A DNA stretch of 64,000 nucleotides from Dendrocalamus latiflorus (lineage: Eukaryota; Streptophyta; Magnoliopsida; Poales; Poaceae). The stretch spans positions 30,823,410 to 30,887,409 of the forward strand of contig CM029660.1 in the NCBI GenBank assembly GCA_017311315.1, in the 5' to 3' direction. Each line of letters starts with the position of its first letter. Position 1 is the first letter of the stretch. The notes under the pieces were generated by a model. It was not told the origin of the DNA. It ran no database searches and worked only from the letters and a program-made list of their open reading frames with translations. The position numbers were made by a program, and so were the translations under genes. Below are positions 1-12,420 of this stretch, one piece after another.

Positions 1-2711
1 ACAAAATAATATCGTTAGTGCAGGCTCCAACCAAACACTAACCTATCCACGGGCATCCCACCCGGACCATCTTTTCCAAAAGCTCACGTATGGATTCCAT
101 CCATCCACACGCTTTCACTGCGCAACTCTGATGAATTCCATCCATTCACCAGATTTCAATCTCTCACGGATTCCATCCATCCGCAAGGTTTTCATCTCTC
201 GTGGATTCCATCCATCCACAAGGTTTTCGCAAACCATTTTGAAAACCAAAGTCTAATCCATGAAAAATTTTACTCAGCTTGCCCATGACCGTGGGCACGG
301 CTATCCAGGATAGGTTATACACTCTGCAGAGGTTGTACAGCTTTACCCACAAGACATGATCATCCCGGTTTGCCACGCGAGTTACACACTTCCTTAGGTG
401 TGCGGCGAGGAGATCATGACAAGGCCTTTACAATGATCCGTTGTCAACAAAATCACGCCGCCACTAAGGTTTCACCACAACATGAATCCACATGTTGGAG
501 CCCCCTCTTGTGCCATGTGAGACTTCTCACGGCCTACGCCGTGCTCACATTCAGCCTATAGCGAGATCAAGTTGGAACTTCACAAATTATTCGGCCAGGT
601 CTGTCCCATACCAGACTTGTGGTAGTACGATAGGGCTTTGCAATAGTAGCTCACAGACCGGTCCTTAACTTGACTTAGGCCTAACCACATACCCCCGTGC
701 ACGACAATCAACCACTGCGGCTCCAACCAACAGGGCATGCCTGCACCCACCACTCTGACCAATTGCCTAAGTCTAAACCAGTTTTATATTTCATTTCCAA
801 AATATTTCATAACACTCCTTGACTCACCAAAGTCAAGAGTACAGTTGAAAAGTTTATCATTTCATGTAAAAAGGTTATCATTTTATGTGAAACAATTCTT
901 CCCACCCGAATTATTCTAAGCATGGCTAAGCAATTCCATAAAATGTTCTAGTTAATACTAATGTACCAACTAGGCTTTCATCTATGGTGACAAGGTATGT
1001 TCGTTCAATATCAAGATTGGCCATACGAAGGAAATTGGGCGTAACTAAAGTTTTAAGCACATTTGAACTAATTTGAATAAAAGTACGCATGCATAATAAT
1101 TTTAAAAACAACATAAATAATTTAAATTAGTGGGAGCAATATGATCAAAGGTGTAACTTGCCTTGCTCGAAGACCTGGTGCGAAACGTCGGCGTCGTTCT
1201 CTCCGAATTCGTCGAAATCTACGCGCGAAGAACCAACCAAATAAATTCAAATAAATTCGAAATAAAATCCGAAAATTCAAATAAATTTAGAAATTTGAAC
1301 GGGTTGAATCGAAGTTACGATGAAGAAGTTATGGCTTTCGGAAGATTAACAGGAGGGAAAAAGGAAAAGGCTGGTTTCGGGAATTATTTTTATACTGAAA
1401 AATGCTATTTATGACATCAGCAAATTTCGAATTTTCCGAGCGGGAAAATGATTTGAATGACCCGTGGGCCCGGTCTACCGTGGACCAAGTCCGCGGACCA
1501 CGGGGTTCGCCGACGTGGCACGCCGGCCACATGGCGCCATGCGGGCGTGACGTGGAGGCCACGCGGGCGACCACGCGGGCGAGGCCGGCCACGCGGGCGG
1601 CGCGCATGGGAGGCTCGGGAGGCGCACGGCCGGCGGCCTTGCTGGCGGTCGGCGGCCGGAGGCGGGGGCGGCGAGCGGCGGCGGGGTGAGGAGGGGCGGC
1701 GGCGCACTCACCGGCGGCGGCGGGGAGGCCCGGGGCGGCCGGCGGCGGCGCAAGGAGGAGGCGGCGGTGAAAAGGGGGGCCGAAATGGTGAAGAAACCGG
1801 GCATGGGGAGAGGTTTTTATAGGTGGAGAGAGAAGAAACGGCCGCGACTTTAGAGGGGATTTTAATGGGAAGAAACGGCCGGTAGATTAATGGGGGTGAT
1901 TAGGGCATTCATTTCCATGCGCTAATCGGGAGTTAAGAGAAGGAAACGGCCGGGAATTAAAGCTTTTGTTCGGCATCAATGGTGGAGGAGAGAGAAGAGT
2001 AGAGGAAGAAGAAAGGGGAGGAAGAAGAAACATATGACAAGTGGGGTCCATATGTCATAGGGAGAGAGAGGAAGTGAAGGGGTACGGGCCGTCCGATTTG
2101 CGACACGTGGCAAGTGGATGCTTCATGGCTCTTGGATTTTATGAAGGGGTAAGTGATCATGTGTGGCTAGGATTAAAACGTGGAGAGAGAGTGATTCAAT
2201 CTGAGAGCGACACGTGGCGGGCTTGGATGAATTTGATTTTTATTTTCGGAATACAATTTCAGAAAAATACTAGAAGCTTTGCAAATACTTAGAAAATAAT
2301 ATTTAATGTCTAAAAATTCCAGAAAAATCATAGAATATTCCTGGAGCTCTTTTAGACTTAGGGAACATATTTTTAATTTTCAGATTTGCATTTAATAATT
2401 TTATAAAATACTTTTTAACTTTGAAAATTGATTTTAAATTCCAGAAAAACACAGAAAAACCAAATAAAGCCAAATGCTTTTAAATACTTAATTTGAAATG
2501 ATATTTTTACATAAACTCAAAATATATTTTTTATTTAATAGTAATTTTTTTTGTTTTTAGTTAAATTACTTTTTATAAAAGCCTTTTTAAAAGCTAAAAA
2601 CAGACAAATAAAATCTCCAAAATTTAGGCAACCAAAGAACACTTTATTTTATTTTAAATTAAATTAATTATTTTTTTACTGAAATTTTGAAATAAACAGC
2701 TGGGCTGTTAC
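1..2711 (+). mobile_element. Gypsy-type long LTR, 3' part (starts outside the window)
   Basis: No long conserved protein frame is visible. The stretch ends at 2711 in GGGCTGTTACA, the expected 3' end of a plant LTR of the TGTAACA...TGTTACA type. Blocks near 270-420 (a CCGTGGGCACGGCTAT motif, then a CTCTGCAGAG...GTTGTACA stretch) recur near 16545-16600 at the start of the LTR at 15800, so the two LTRs are distant relatives. A very GC-rich island (1450-1790) has open frames in several phases, which I attribute to composition. No primer-binding site follows 2711, so this is a solo or recombined LTR. Confidence 0.6.
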
Positions 2712-3694
2712 ACTAACTAACCAACTCATCCATTATTTAGGGTTTGAGAGAGGCTTTCTTGGAGGGAAGACTTTGGGGTGAGTGCTCTTGGGAGAGAGAT
2801 CTCTGCCCTCTATTGTAGAGTGGCTGTAACATCTTATCTACAAGTTGTAATAGATCAATATTGTTCAACCTACATGGTGTGTTCTTACTCTTGTTGATTT
2901 TGCGCTTCTTTTGGTTGGTATTTTGCCCTGTCTCTTTACCTCTTGATCTTGTTAGGTTTAAAGGATGTGTAAGTAATGGAGTTACCCTATAAGAATCATA
3001 TTCCATCCATCTAGGGGCCAACTATAACAAGATTGTGAAGGTTACCCTGTTTAGTTCGATTTGGAGCTTTTCTAGTGATATCTTGCTCCTTGGGTTTTGG
3101 CCTTGAATGTTATGTTGTTCTTACTTGCTGTGACATCTAGAAACTCATCTAGAGCTATCTTAGTCATATTCAATCCACGAGCAAGTCATATCTCAACTTC
3201 TTAAGTTTTGAACAGTTTTGGTGCTTACTTGTCTTGAGAAAAGGTTGGACCTTCAGCCAAGATCCACGCAATCCTTAGATGGGTTAGGTTTTAGAGATCC
3301 TCAACAAGGTGTATGCAAAGTTTTATATCCTTTGGATATATATTTTAAACATGGCACCATTTTGGATTTTGGCTCGGGTTGATTTCTAGTTCTGGGATTA
3401 GGGGTGCAGTAAGACCATCCCCAGGCCTACTATCTCACCAGAGCCCAATCAAACCAGCCCCAAGCTGGTGGTCAGACTGGTTGACCAGTCCAACCACTTC
3501 CTCATAGTAGTCAAACCAGCCTGAGGAGTTGAACTCTATTTGCTTCCATGTTTTTGTGAGTTCTTTGTTGGTGGGAAAATTTGACCTTCATAGTTTCCAA
3601 TAGCTAGTAGAGTGAAAGTTTTATAATACCATTTGGGGAGGTTGAATTTGAAGGCATCATTCATCCTCATCTAATTGCTATATCGAGTCCAACA
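2712..3694 (+). mobile_element. Copia-type 5' LTR, left-truncated
   Basis: Sequence up to CCAACA at 3689-3694 precedes a degenerate tRNA-Met-type primer-binding site and then a Copia gag, which is the layout of a 5' LTR. The left end lacks a TGTTGG start and abuts the preceding LTR directly. It contains ACTGGTTGACCAG-like motifs (3470-3530), a composition shared with 23550-23650 and 40250-40600. Confidence 0.45.
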
Positions 3695-3695
3695 A

Positions 3696-3711
3696 TTAGT
3701 ATCAAAGTATG
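3696..3711 (+). promoter_or_regulatory. degenerate primer-binding site (initiator tRNA-Met type)
   Basis: AGTATCAAAGTATGG resembles the common plant retroelement PBS TGGTATCAGAGCATGG with several transitions. It sits directly after the presumed LTR end and upstream of the gag. Confidence 0.45.
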
Positions 3712-3779
3712 GTTAGCTCTTCTTATAGATCCTAACCAGTCTAAGAGCAATAGCATCGGATCGGTATTCCACCAAACCA

Positions 3780-4189
3780 TTAGTCTTTGAGAGTATGGAC
3801 TATCCTGATTGGAAGACTTAGATGGTAGCCTACATTCAAACCCAAGGGCAATCAAATTACAAGAAAGTTAAGAGACTTTATGTTGTGCCTGCCGATGACT
3901 ACATCACTTCGGCAAATACTTGGATGTGGAGGCAAACAACTTCTTGATTCAAGGTACATTTGAGTTTGATCGAATATCTCACTTGATATTTGCTCACGAG
4001 ATCTGGAGGACCCTCGCTAACTATCATGAGGGCTCTACAGCAATTGAGGAAGTGAGAAAAAATCAATTCAAGAAAGAGTACTCCAAGTTTGAGCAAAGGC
4101 CCGATGAATCTTTGGATGAGTTGTTTTCTAGGTTCACTAAGATTTTCAATAACTTTCATGCAATTGGCTTGACTTACTCTAAGAATACA
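3780..4189 (+). pseudogene. Copia gag polyprotein fragment, N-terminal part
   Basis: Translation of 3787-3900 gives a DYPDWKT-like stretch typical of the N-terminus of Copia gag, with stops. The frame from 3920 then reads a UBN2/gag-like stretch with features such as IWRTLANYHEGS and FEQRPDESLDELFSRF, characteristic of plant Copia gag. The frame is broken upstream and is interrupted after about residue 90 by an inserted L1 fragment. The gag resumes after 5463, so this was once one gene. It is a dead copy of a retroelement capsid gene with no host role. Confidence 0.7.
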
Positions 4190-5462
4190 GATTACCAAAA
4201 AAAGATGATTGATCAGATTGATAGAGCGAGGTGCCACTATCTTTGGAGAGGCTTTTCAGATCTTCAAATTTGCTGCAACTCCCTAGCAGCATGGGACATG
4301 GTTTGCAAACCAAAGAGCAAAGGAGGTTTTAGAGTCCTTAATCTTAGAGCCCTCAATGAGGGTCTATTAATAAAGCACTTGCACAAGTTTTATGAAAGAG
4401 TGGAAATACCTTGTGTTAAATTGATTCAGAGTAAGTACTACACAAATGTGGTTCCTCATGGTGCAGCCCCTTGTGGTTCTTTTCGTTGGAAAGACATGAT
4501 GAAAAGTATCAACCAATTTTGAGACATTACAATGGGGAAGTTAGGCAATGGCCAAGATATTTTGTTCTAGAAAGACTACTGGGATGGAAATCTTTTCTAT
4601 ACCAAACACCCAAGATTGTTTTCTTACGCTCGTAATCAAGACATCTAAACCAAAAACTTCATGCAATCGCTGGAGTCGCATGATAGATTTCAGCTACCTC
4701 TGTCAGAGGAAGCTTACACATAATATCTTCAGTTATTAGATTTCACTAATGAGGTGGCCATTAACCACAATGCCTATAATCAGTGGACTTACATCTAGAG
4801 CAATTATGTATACTCCTTGCAGAATGGTACTCCTGACAGTTTAAATTCATAACAACCTCACTGATCTTCCCACTGGTCTGGAAGTGTAGATGCTTGATGA
4901 AGCAAAAGGTCTTTACTTGGCTCCTCCTAGTGGACAGACTCAATACTAAAGATATGCTAATAAGGAACAACTTCATCTTTGATGGTAATGATCATGGGGT
5001 TTTATACAATACTCAAAGTGCAAAAACTATCAGTCATCTTTTCTCTGACTATCCCTTTTCTGCTCATTGCTGGAATGAGATTGGCATCCATTGGTCTTAG
5101 GATACAAATACACTAGCAAGAGTTTATAATGCAAAGCGGGCCTTTATGGGTTCATGGAAAAGTTCATCCTAGCTGCCTGGATCATTTGGGAAATCAGAAA
5201 TGATCTCATCTTCTAGTAGCAGCTTCATAACGTCAATGTTTGGAAATCAAGGCTTAGACTAGAGGCTTCCCTTTTGTTGTATAGGGTCAAGCCGGCCACT
5301 CACAATTTGCTTTCTTCTTGGCTTTAGTCTCTCTGATCTCTCTCTCTCTATTTTCTTGCTCTGTTCTTATCCCCTTTTCCTTCCCTTTTTCTCTTTTGTA
5401 CTATATGTTATTAATCTTAATATAGCGCAGTAGGAGCATCTCCTACTGTTTCCCGTCAAAAA
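4190..5462 (+). mobile_element. 5'-truncated L1-type LINE fragment
   Basis: The frame at 4205-4520 encodes a plant L1 ORF2 C-terminal region (AAWDMVCKPKSKGGFRVLNL is the classic segment after the reverse transcriptase). Frameshifted pieces follow, including a WNEIGIHW stretch near 5075. The 3' end is a short A-tract at 5458-5464. The Copia gag continues on both sides. AAGAATACA at 4181-4189 and AAGAATGCA at 5463-5471 look like a 9-bp target duplication with one mismatch. Confidence 0.65.
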
Positions 5463-7365
5463 AAGAATGCATGCTAAGTACATGGTGTCTTAGATGTGAA
5501 AGTTGGAGAATGAATATTACATCTATTAATTATAACAATATCATGAGTGAGCTTACCAAGGATAAGCTCTACTTAAGGTTGAAAATACATGATATTGATT
5601 TCATCTCTCATCTCCTAAAAACAAAGTTGATGGCTCTTGTTATTGACCCTGTGAAGAATAGGTCTTCTCGCTCACTGGATTTTGACTCATCTAGATTTTT
5701 TTATCCGTTTTGCATGAGCTGAGTTGTGAGCAGCTCAAGAAACTACCCAAGGAAAACTTAGCCTTCCTATCCACCAAATTTACAAAATTCTACCACAATG
5801 TGAGGTATAGAGAGGAAGTCCCTTCTTTTGTTTTGAGTGTGGTGTGTCAAACCACATTCGAGTAAACTACCCCAAGCTAAAGGACAAATAGGAGAAGGAA
5901 TACCACGAGTTCCCTTGAGCTCATGATGGTAAGACGAATAAGCCCAACTAGTGTAAGTTTGTCAACCGGGTCCTTGCTACTTTTGAGATCGTCAACATGA
6001 ACAATGTGGACCATGGGACCAATGATGACCAGTGAGGCAAGAACAAGAAGAATTTCTCAAACTTCACCGGCACATGTTTCATGGCACTCAAGAACACCAT
6101 CGAGGGCAACACTAAGGTAGCATTCGATAATGGCTCCATCTTCAGCGATCTGGATGAAGTATGTCCTTTTACCGAGGATATGAAGTTTGTGATCATTTAC
6201 TATGGTAGAGAAGTTGAGAAGAAGTGCAAGGAAATTGATAATCAAGATTGTATAATTGCTCGCTTGCATAAATAATTTGATAAGCTTATATCTTTAATTC
6301 CTGATAATGAAAACTGTGATTCTTTCCTTGTTTTACACTTTGGGCTGGATAAGCTTAGGATTACACATTCTTCTATTGTTAGCCAACTCATAGATGCTAA
6401 GAATGAGCTTGTCATACTAGAGTCTAGCAATGATCATGTTGGCATTGTTGTTGGTGCTTTAGATGCTATTGTTTCATCTTGCCCTAGCTATGCTTTACTT
6501 AAACTAAAACTTGAAAATGCCGCTAAAACCGTGCTTCAATTCAGCCTTGAATATTCATGTTCACATTGTGAGTTTAGGGAGCAAAAATTAAAGGTATTGA
6601 TTGAAATGCTTCATCATTCTAAGCTGATTCATGTGAGAACAGTCCCAATCTCACTAATGAAATTGAAGCCCTTAACAGGACATTTGAATGCAAAAATAAA
6701 AAAACTCTTATCTATGACTGCATCTAAGTAATCCATTGATTCTATTGCTTGTGCAATTTATGCTGAGATTCAAAATAATTTAGATGAGATGCATGAGGCT
6801 TTTAGAATCAAATTTGAAGAGCTGATGGATTGGATGAAAGATACTTCTTGTGTTTCTTGTGAGGCCTTGAAAGTTAAGATAGCCATCAATGAAAGGGAAA
6901 ATGCTAGGGCAACTAAGAACATTAAGTATACCACCTATGCCAATCTAGTTAAAGAAAATGACTATGTTAAGAAAACTTTGGAAAGATTTTCTACTGGCAA
7001 GAAGAATCTAAACATGATTTTAGATCAATCTAAGGTGAGTGTCAAACATAGAGGTCTAGGGTTCAACTTTGTTGAGCATTTTAAGAATCACCCTCCTCAA
7101 ATTGTTAGAGCCTTGGATAGTGGTAAGTTTAAGGTAAAACCACCTGAACCAAATCAAGACAATTTTCAAGTCAACTAGATTCACCCAAACCCCTTCTAGC
7201 ATTGTTGGTACTTCTACCTCAATTAGTCAAGTACCAATGTGCCATTTGCAGGAACAATGGTCATATAGTTGAGTTCTCTTTTAGGAAAACCAAGCATGAG
7301 CAAAAAGAGTGTGTGCGAGCCTTGAAGGGCATTAGAGGAGTGTTATTAGTACAGAGTGCATCTTG
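5463..7365 (+). pseudogene. Copia gag continuation with zinc knuckles and coiled coil
   Basis: After the LINE the gag resumes with a SELTKDKLYLRLKIHDID stretch (5545-5600). A zinc-knuckle-like CFECGVSNHIRV follows near 5825, and later a Lys/Glu-rich helical region (6531-7178) typical of the extended C-terminus of grass Copia gag proteins. A second CHLCRNNGHIV-like knuckle lies near 7240. Several frame breaks and stops make it non-functional. No protease, integrase or reverse transcriptase of this element follows; the sequence changes to an unrelated antisense element near 7365. Confidence 0.6.
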
Positions 7366-9479
7366 AGCTAGGCCTAAAGCTATTATGGTTTCTGTCGTTT
7401 TGATTTGTATGTCGAAGATCCTCCATAGATGTGCTCGATGGTGTGGTTTAGATCTTGGAATAGCATCTCCTCATCATCATCTGACTGCTTCCAACCATTT
7501 GTTTGTCCTAACTCCTCAAGTGTAGGAAGTGGTCTTTTGCCAAAGTAGTAGTCCTCAAGTTTTCATTGGAAAACTCAGTAGTTACGAAGGTCATGTCCTT
7601 CCTTTTATAGAGAGGACACCAACTAGGCTTGTTATCCTTTTATGCAGAGAATTTGCCCTTCCCTAGTTGAAGTACTATTGAAACTTCGTGGCTCCTTATC
7701 GCTTACAACCAAGACCTCCTTGAAACTGTTGGCTTAAGGCTTTTAGCCTTTTTTCTTGCTCTTGGATTTCTTGGCATTCCTCCCCTTATTTTTGCTACCT
7801 CCGCCTGCCTCTTTAGGAATTATATCAGCTTAATCAATGGTTTTGCTCCACTCGACTACTTTAGTAGCAGTCGCATATGGATCAGCCATCTTGAAGAGTT
7901 TGGTACCAGTAGTTGGAGGGTTCAAAGCAATATCTTTAGTGTACTTTCTATTGCGGACTCCCTGCTTAAATGATCTAATAATAGAAGCATCAGAAACCTC
8001 AAGTATGGAATTACAACTTGACTAAAACGTATGATGAATTGACGTAAGGTCTCGCGGTTGTTTTGTCTCATCCTATGCATGTCGTCCTCCTTCCTAGCAT
8101 GATTGTAAGTGCCCAGGAAATTGGTTAATAGAAGGTCACAAAGGTGTTGCCACAAATGGATCAACTCCAGTGGTTGATTCAACAACCACAAACGAGCAGA
8201 TCACTCGAGCAAGGTCGGAAGGTAATTTATCATGACATGCTCTCCTCCTGCTGCTGCTCGAATGGCAGTCACGTAAATTTGAATGAATTCGATGGGATTT
8301 TGAGATCCATCGAACTTCTCCATGTTCACTGGTCGAAACCACGGTGGCCAGTGAACTGCTCGAAGATTAGGTGTAAAAGCCTGACATCTGGTAACAAGAT
8401 CGTGACTCCTCCTTTGCAAAAAAGGATGATTAATATCTCCAGGCGATCATACTCGATGATGCCCTGTAGTTGATGAACCCGACCTGTGATAAGTCTTGGC
8501 CCTATGAGGGTAACACTCCTCATATTCCATCTGATGTTGCAGATTCCTTCCTCAAAATGATGAACAATCACCTCATCTGGAAGCTTGCCAATTTGGGATG
8601 TCCGTAGAACTCTTCTCCGACAAGAGTTGTGGTTAGGGAAACGACGTTACATGTTGTCATGTTTATTTCCACAAGGTGAGTTATTCTCATACATGTTCGA
8701 CTCCCAAAATTGTATCAGTGAGATTGCTCGAATCTAGCGATCATGCTCTAAAGTCTTCATGTGATCTGGTCAGCAAAATGGTCATAACCTGGCGCTCATC
8801 CAAATTCTTGAGTTGGGTTCTTGAGCAAGTCATTTATGCACTAAAGCTCTTATGCCTCCTCGGATTGATACAGGATGCGCCCAGGCAAAGCCCTCTGGGC
8901 TACTAATCTTCTCCTCTGGATGGTCTCAAGATCTTCTACGTTTGAGGTTGCTTGAGTCCGTCTTAATGGAGAGTGATTATTTCAAGAATTTCTCCCACGC
9001 TCATCAGAGTACTAACCTTGTCCATCACTGGAGGTCTCCTCACCATCACCACGAGGGGTAATAGTGTGTAAGTCGCTGAGAGCATCCTTAGTTCTTCTGG
9101 CAGAATGAGCAGTATCTGGTGGAAGGGCAAAGACCTCCTAGATATGATCTCCACTTGCGTCTAATGTCTCCTGGCTTGAGGAGTAGTCGAACGACAATGC
9201 CTCATGATCTGGAGTAAGCCCCTCCAGGAAGGGGAACTCTAAGTTATAATCGTCTCTAATCATATTCGAGCCTTGCAAAGTATGGACGAACTCATACGGA
9301 TCCCACCCACATTCTCTACGGGGACAACCAAAGGGTGACGACCACTAGATGTCAATGAAGCCTCGGAATGGTGGATCCTAGGACTTGCTAAACTAGATCG
9401 GACAGCCACTGAGGGACTCGAACATTTAGAGATGAACCCTCGTCATGTTCCGTATCTACCTTAGTTCAGTTCCAATTAT
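7366..9479 (-). pseudogene. Ty3/Gypsy gag, antisense and decayed
   Basis: On the minus strand, 8419-8201 reads a Gypsy gag block (FTPNLRAVHWPPWFRPVN, then EFIQIYVTAIRAAAGGE and VMINYLP). 8191-7922 continues with the retrotransposon-gag block RMRQNNRETLRQFIIRFSQV. Further downstream, 7810-7730 is Lys-rich and 7640-7580 keeps a WCPLYKR-like knuckle remnant. Upstream, 9150-9000 resembles the gag N-terminal linker. Frames change repeatedly and stops are present. It is oriented opposite to its neighbours, so it is an independent insertion or rearranged piece. Confidence 0.6.
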
Positions 9480-10380
9480 GGACATATTGACCCTTGCCTC
9501 TGGGGAACCTATTTCCTCCGCAGAATTGTATATGGCAAAGATAGTATGTCTACATGGTGTACCAAAGAAGATAATGTTGGATCGAGGATCTCAGTTCACC
9601 TCAAGATTCTGGTAGAAATTGCATAGTATTTTGGCCACTAATATGAATTTCAGTACAGCTTATCATCCGCAGATAGATGGACAAACAAAAAAAGTAAACC
9701 AAATCCTAGAAGATATGTTGAGAGAAAATCTGTGAATTTCAGTACAGTTATCAATCAAATCTGTAGATGTCCCCGTTTGAACCTCTTTATGGAAGAAAAT
9801 GCAGAACACCCTTGTATTGGACTGAAACAAGAGAAGGACAAATATTTGGGCTAGATGCTTTGAAGGAAGCAAAAGATCAAGTTTGGTCAATTCGGGAAAA
9901 GCTGAGGACAGGACAGACCAGGTAGAAAAGTTATGCTGATAATCGTCGCCGAGACTTAGCTTTTGTACCTGGAGATCATGTGTATCCGAAGGTGTCACCT
10001 CTTAAGAGAATTCGTCGTTTCAGAGTAAGTGGGAAACTTGCACCAAGATATATTGGACCTTTTTCAATTTTAGTCAGAAGAGGAGAAGTTGGCATATGTT
10101 CATGATGTCTTCCATGTGTCTCAACTGAAAAAGTATCTGCGAGTGCCAAAGGAGATAATGCCGTTGGAAGCCATTGATTTGCAGAAATATCTCACTTACA
10201 AAGAGCAGCCTATCAAGATTCTAAAGTAGCAGAGCGTGTGACAAGGAGCAAGATCATCCGTTTCTGCAAAGCTCAGTGTAGTAATCACACTAAAGAGGAA
10301 GCCACTTAGGAGCATGAAGAGAAAGACTGAGTTTCCACACCTATTCTCTAGCCAGCCTAAATCTCGGGGTCGAGATTCCC
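9480..10380 (+). pseudogene. Ty3/Gypsy pol C-terminus (integrase and tail)
   Basis: Translation of 9525-9735 gives an integrase core segment with VCLHGVPKKIMLDRGSQF and the hallmark TAYHPQIDGQT. 9770-10000 gives SPFEPLYGRKCRTPLYW and the DRRRDLAFVPGDHVY-type segment, and 10100-10200 a VFHVSQLKKYL-type C-terminal motif. These occur in this order at the end of plant Gypsy pol. Internal stops and frameshifts are frequent. It is followed by a polypurine tract and LTR in the same orientation. Confidence 0.7.
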
Positions 10381-10390
10381 TTTAAGGGGG
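10381..10390 (+). promoter_or_regulatory. polypurine tract of the Gypsy element
   Basis: TTTAAGGGGG lies six bases before the LTR start TGTAACATCC at 10397, the expected position for priming of plus-strand DNA synthesis. Confidence 0.5.
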
Positions 10391-10396
10391 TATGCT

Positions 10397-12420
10397 TGTA
10401 ACATCCCAATTTTCATAACCTTGTTGAAGTTATAAAAATAAAAGGAATCATTTGCAATTTATTGTTTTTAATTTAAAGCTTAATATGAATTTTCTAAAAT
10501 TAGAAAAAATATTTAATGTTAATAAAATAGATTTTAATTAATTAAAAAACTATTTTATTTGGATTCTTTGTGTCACAAGGAATTTTTATGTATTTTAGTG
10601 AAAATTGTGGAGTTTATTTTCTATTTTTGGAGCTCAATTAAATTTATTAAACAAATTAACTTCCCATATGGTCACCCCCTCATAGACCTACTCCAAGCCC
10701 AGACTCACTTGACTCAAAATTCAAACCGAAGCCAGCCACGAAGTGTTCCTTTCTTCTTTCTTGTTTGTTCTTCCCACTTCGTTATTTCTATTCCTTAAGG
10801 AATTTGCACTGTTCATCTTCCCAAAAATTCCAACAAAGAGCACGCAACAGAGCTCGACCATGGTTTCTCTCTCTCCTTCATGCCATTTTTCAGACCAAAC
10901 CTCATCTCTACCTCATGCCAAAATGAAAAACCATCCTCATAACTCAAGCAATCAAGCCATGTCTGTTTCCTAGACATTTATTCATCCTTTTTTTAGTTTT
11001 TAAACTTTTAAACCTAGAAACCAACATTGATTCATTTCAGCCGTTTTAATCCATTTCCTCTACCTCCGAGCTCCCAAATATGTCCCTGGTGATCTCTCTC
11101 AACCTCCTCACCATTCCTTCAACCCTCCAAAGCATCCAAAATACCTTTGTCACCGCAAGCCGTTGTCACCAAAACCGGTCATATTTTCGATCTCTCCATC
11201 TTTCACTCCGGCGATCCTTTTCGAAATTCTTTCACCTCATTTGATGTTCCAACATCTAAGGAACTCATCTACCATTTTAATTTGATTTTGGTGCAGCCAA
11301 TTTCCCAGAATCAAGTTTTTCCTAAAGTTTCTCGAAATTGCTTCCCGACATGGATTTGTCGTCTCTGGAGAACTTTAGCCCATGCCATCACCTCTCTTAG
11401 ATTTGTCTTACCACGTTCTACACAATGCTTCCCTCCTTTTCCTCAGAAACCTAGCCATGGCCACCTAGCGCGCTTCGCGTTCCCATCTATCCGGTGATGT
11501 TTTATCCAATTCTTTCACGTCAAAATGTGTCAAACAATCCCATGTAGTTACCCTCCAAGCAGATTTGGATAACCTTCATCAAGCACTAAGATATCAAGTT
11601 TTTACTTTTTTCCTACCGACGCCATTCAATCACCAATTGTATCGTCTCCAGTGATTTTCTAGTTTCGCCATGCTACGTTCTAAACCATGCTCATGCTACC
11701 TCTCCACGTTCTATGCTCGAATACCTCTCTCCAATCCATGTCGTTGTCGCCACCTGCACCATCACTGTGCTCCGTTTGACATGCCATCACCTTCTATGTA
11801 TTCCTAGGATCCTTAGCAAACCATTTTGCCAGTTACCATCATCTTCCACACTTTCTTTTGCCGGTGTCAAGCCATCTCAATATTCCCTCAGAATATTTCC
11901 TTGTTTTTTCCAGCAATTTTCTCGTTCGAACTCCAAATCTTATGATTCAAGTTTCTAAATTCATCTAAAATACTAACCTTACTTCCAATATATATTTTAT
12001 ATTTTTGTGATTTTATTTGATTTTATTTACTTATTAGTTTTCTCGATTCATGCGTGTAGAATCCGACGTTGCCGATGCCAGTTTGGACCAACAGGAAGCG
12101 TTAAATTCCAACTTTAATGAAGGCAAGTCATAGACCTTTGACCATATTGTACCCATTTTATAAAATTATATTGTTTTAAATTAATATGCATTGCTAGTTT
12201 TATATTAAATGTTTCTGGGACTAGTTAAATACATACTTGATAGTATGCCTCCTTGAATAATTGTGAATGACATATATTCTTGAACATCATAGGGTTGGTG
12301 ATTTTAGTTGAACATATTTTAATACCAAAATAGGAATCAAAGTTATGCTTAATACCAAAAACACAATTCCAACGCTAAGTCGTTTGGTAAAAGGATTTGT
12401 GAGAAAAGAAAATTTAAAGT
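10397..12420 (+). mobile_element. Gypsy 3' LTR, right end not identified
   Basis: It begins with TGTAACATCCCAATTTTC, a common plant Gypsy LTR start, just after a polypurine tract and pol tail. The region is AT-rich at its edges and pyrimidine-rich in the middle. The small open frames at 10743-11960 look like nothing known. No matching ...GGGATGTTACA end is seen before the L1 coding sequence begins near 12430, so the LTR is probably cut by that LINE. Confidence 0.55.

Noticed and set aside
1402..1822. Overlapping open frames in the GC-rich island near 1.4-1.8 kb
   Set aside because: Open in several frames and both strands, Arg/Gly/Pro-rich, within an LTR; a composition effect.
10559..11958. 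Open frames of 76-116 residues in the Gypsy LTR
   Set aside because: They lie between an LTR start and a LINE, lack recognisable domains and have no conserved frame.
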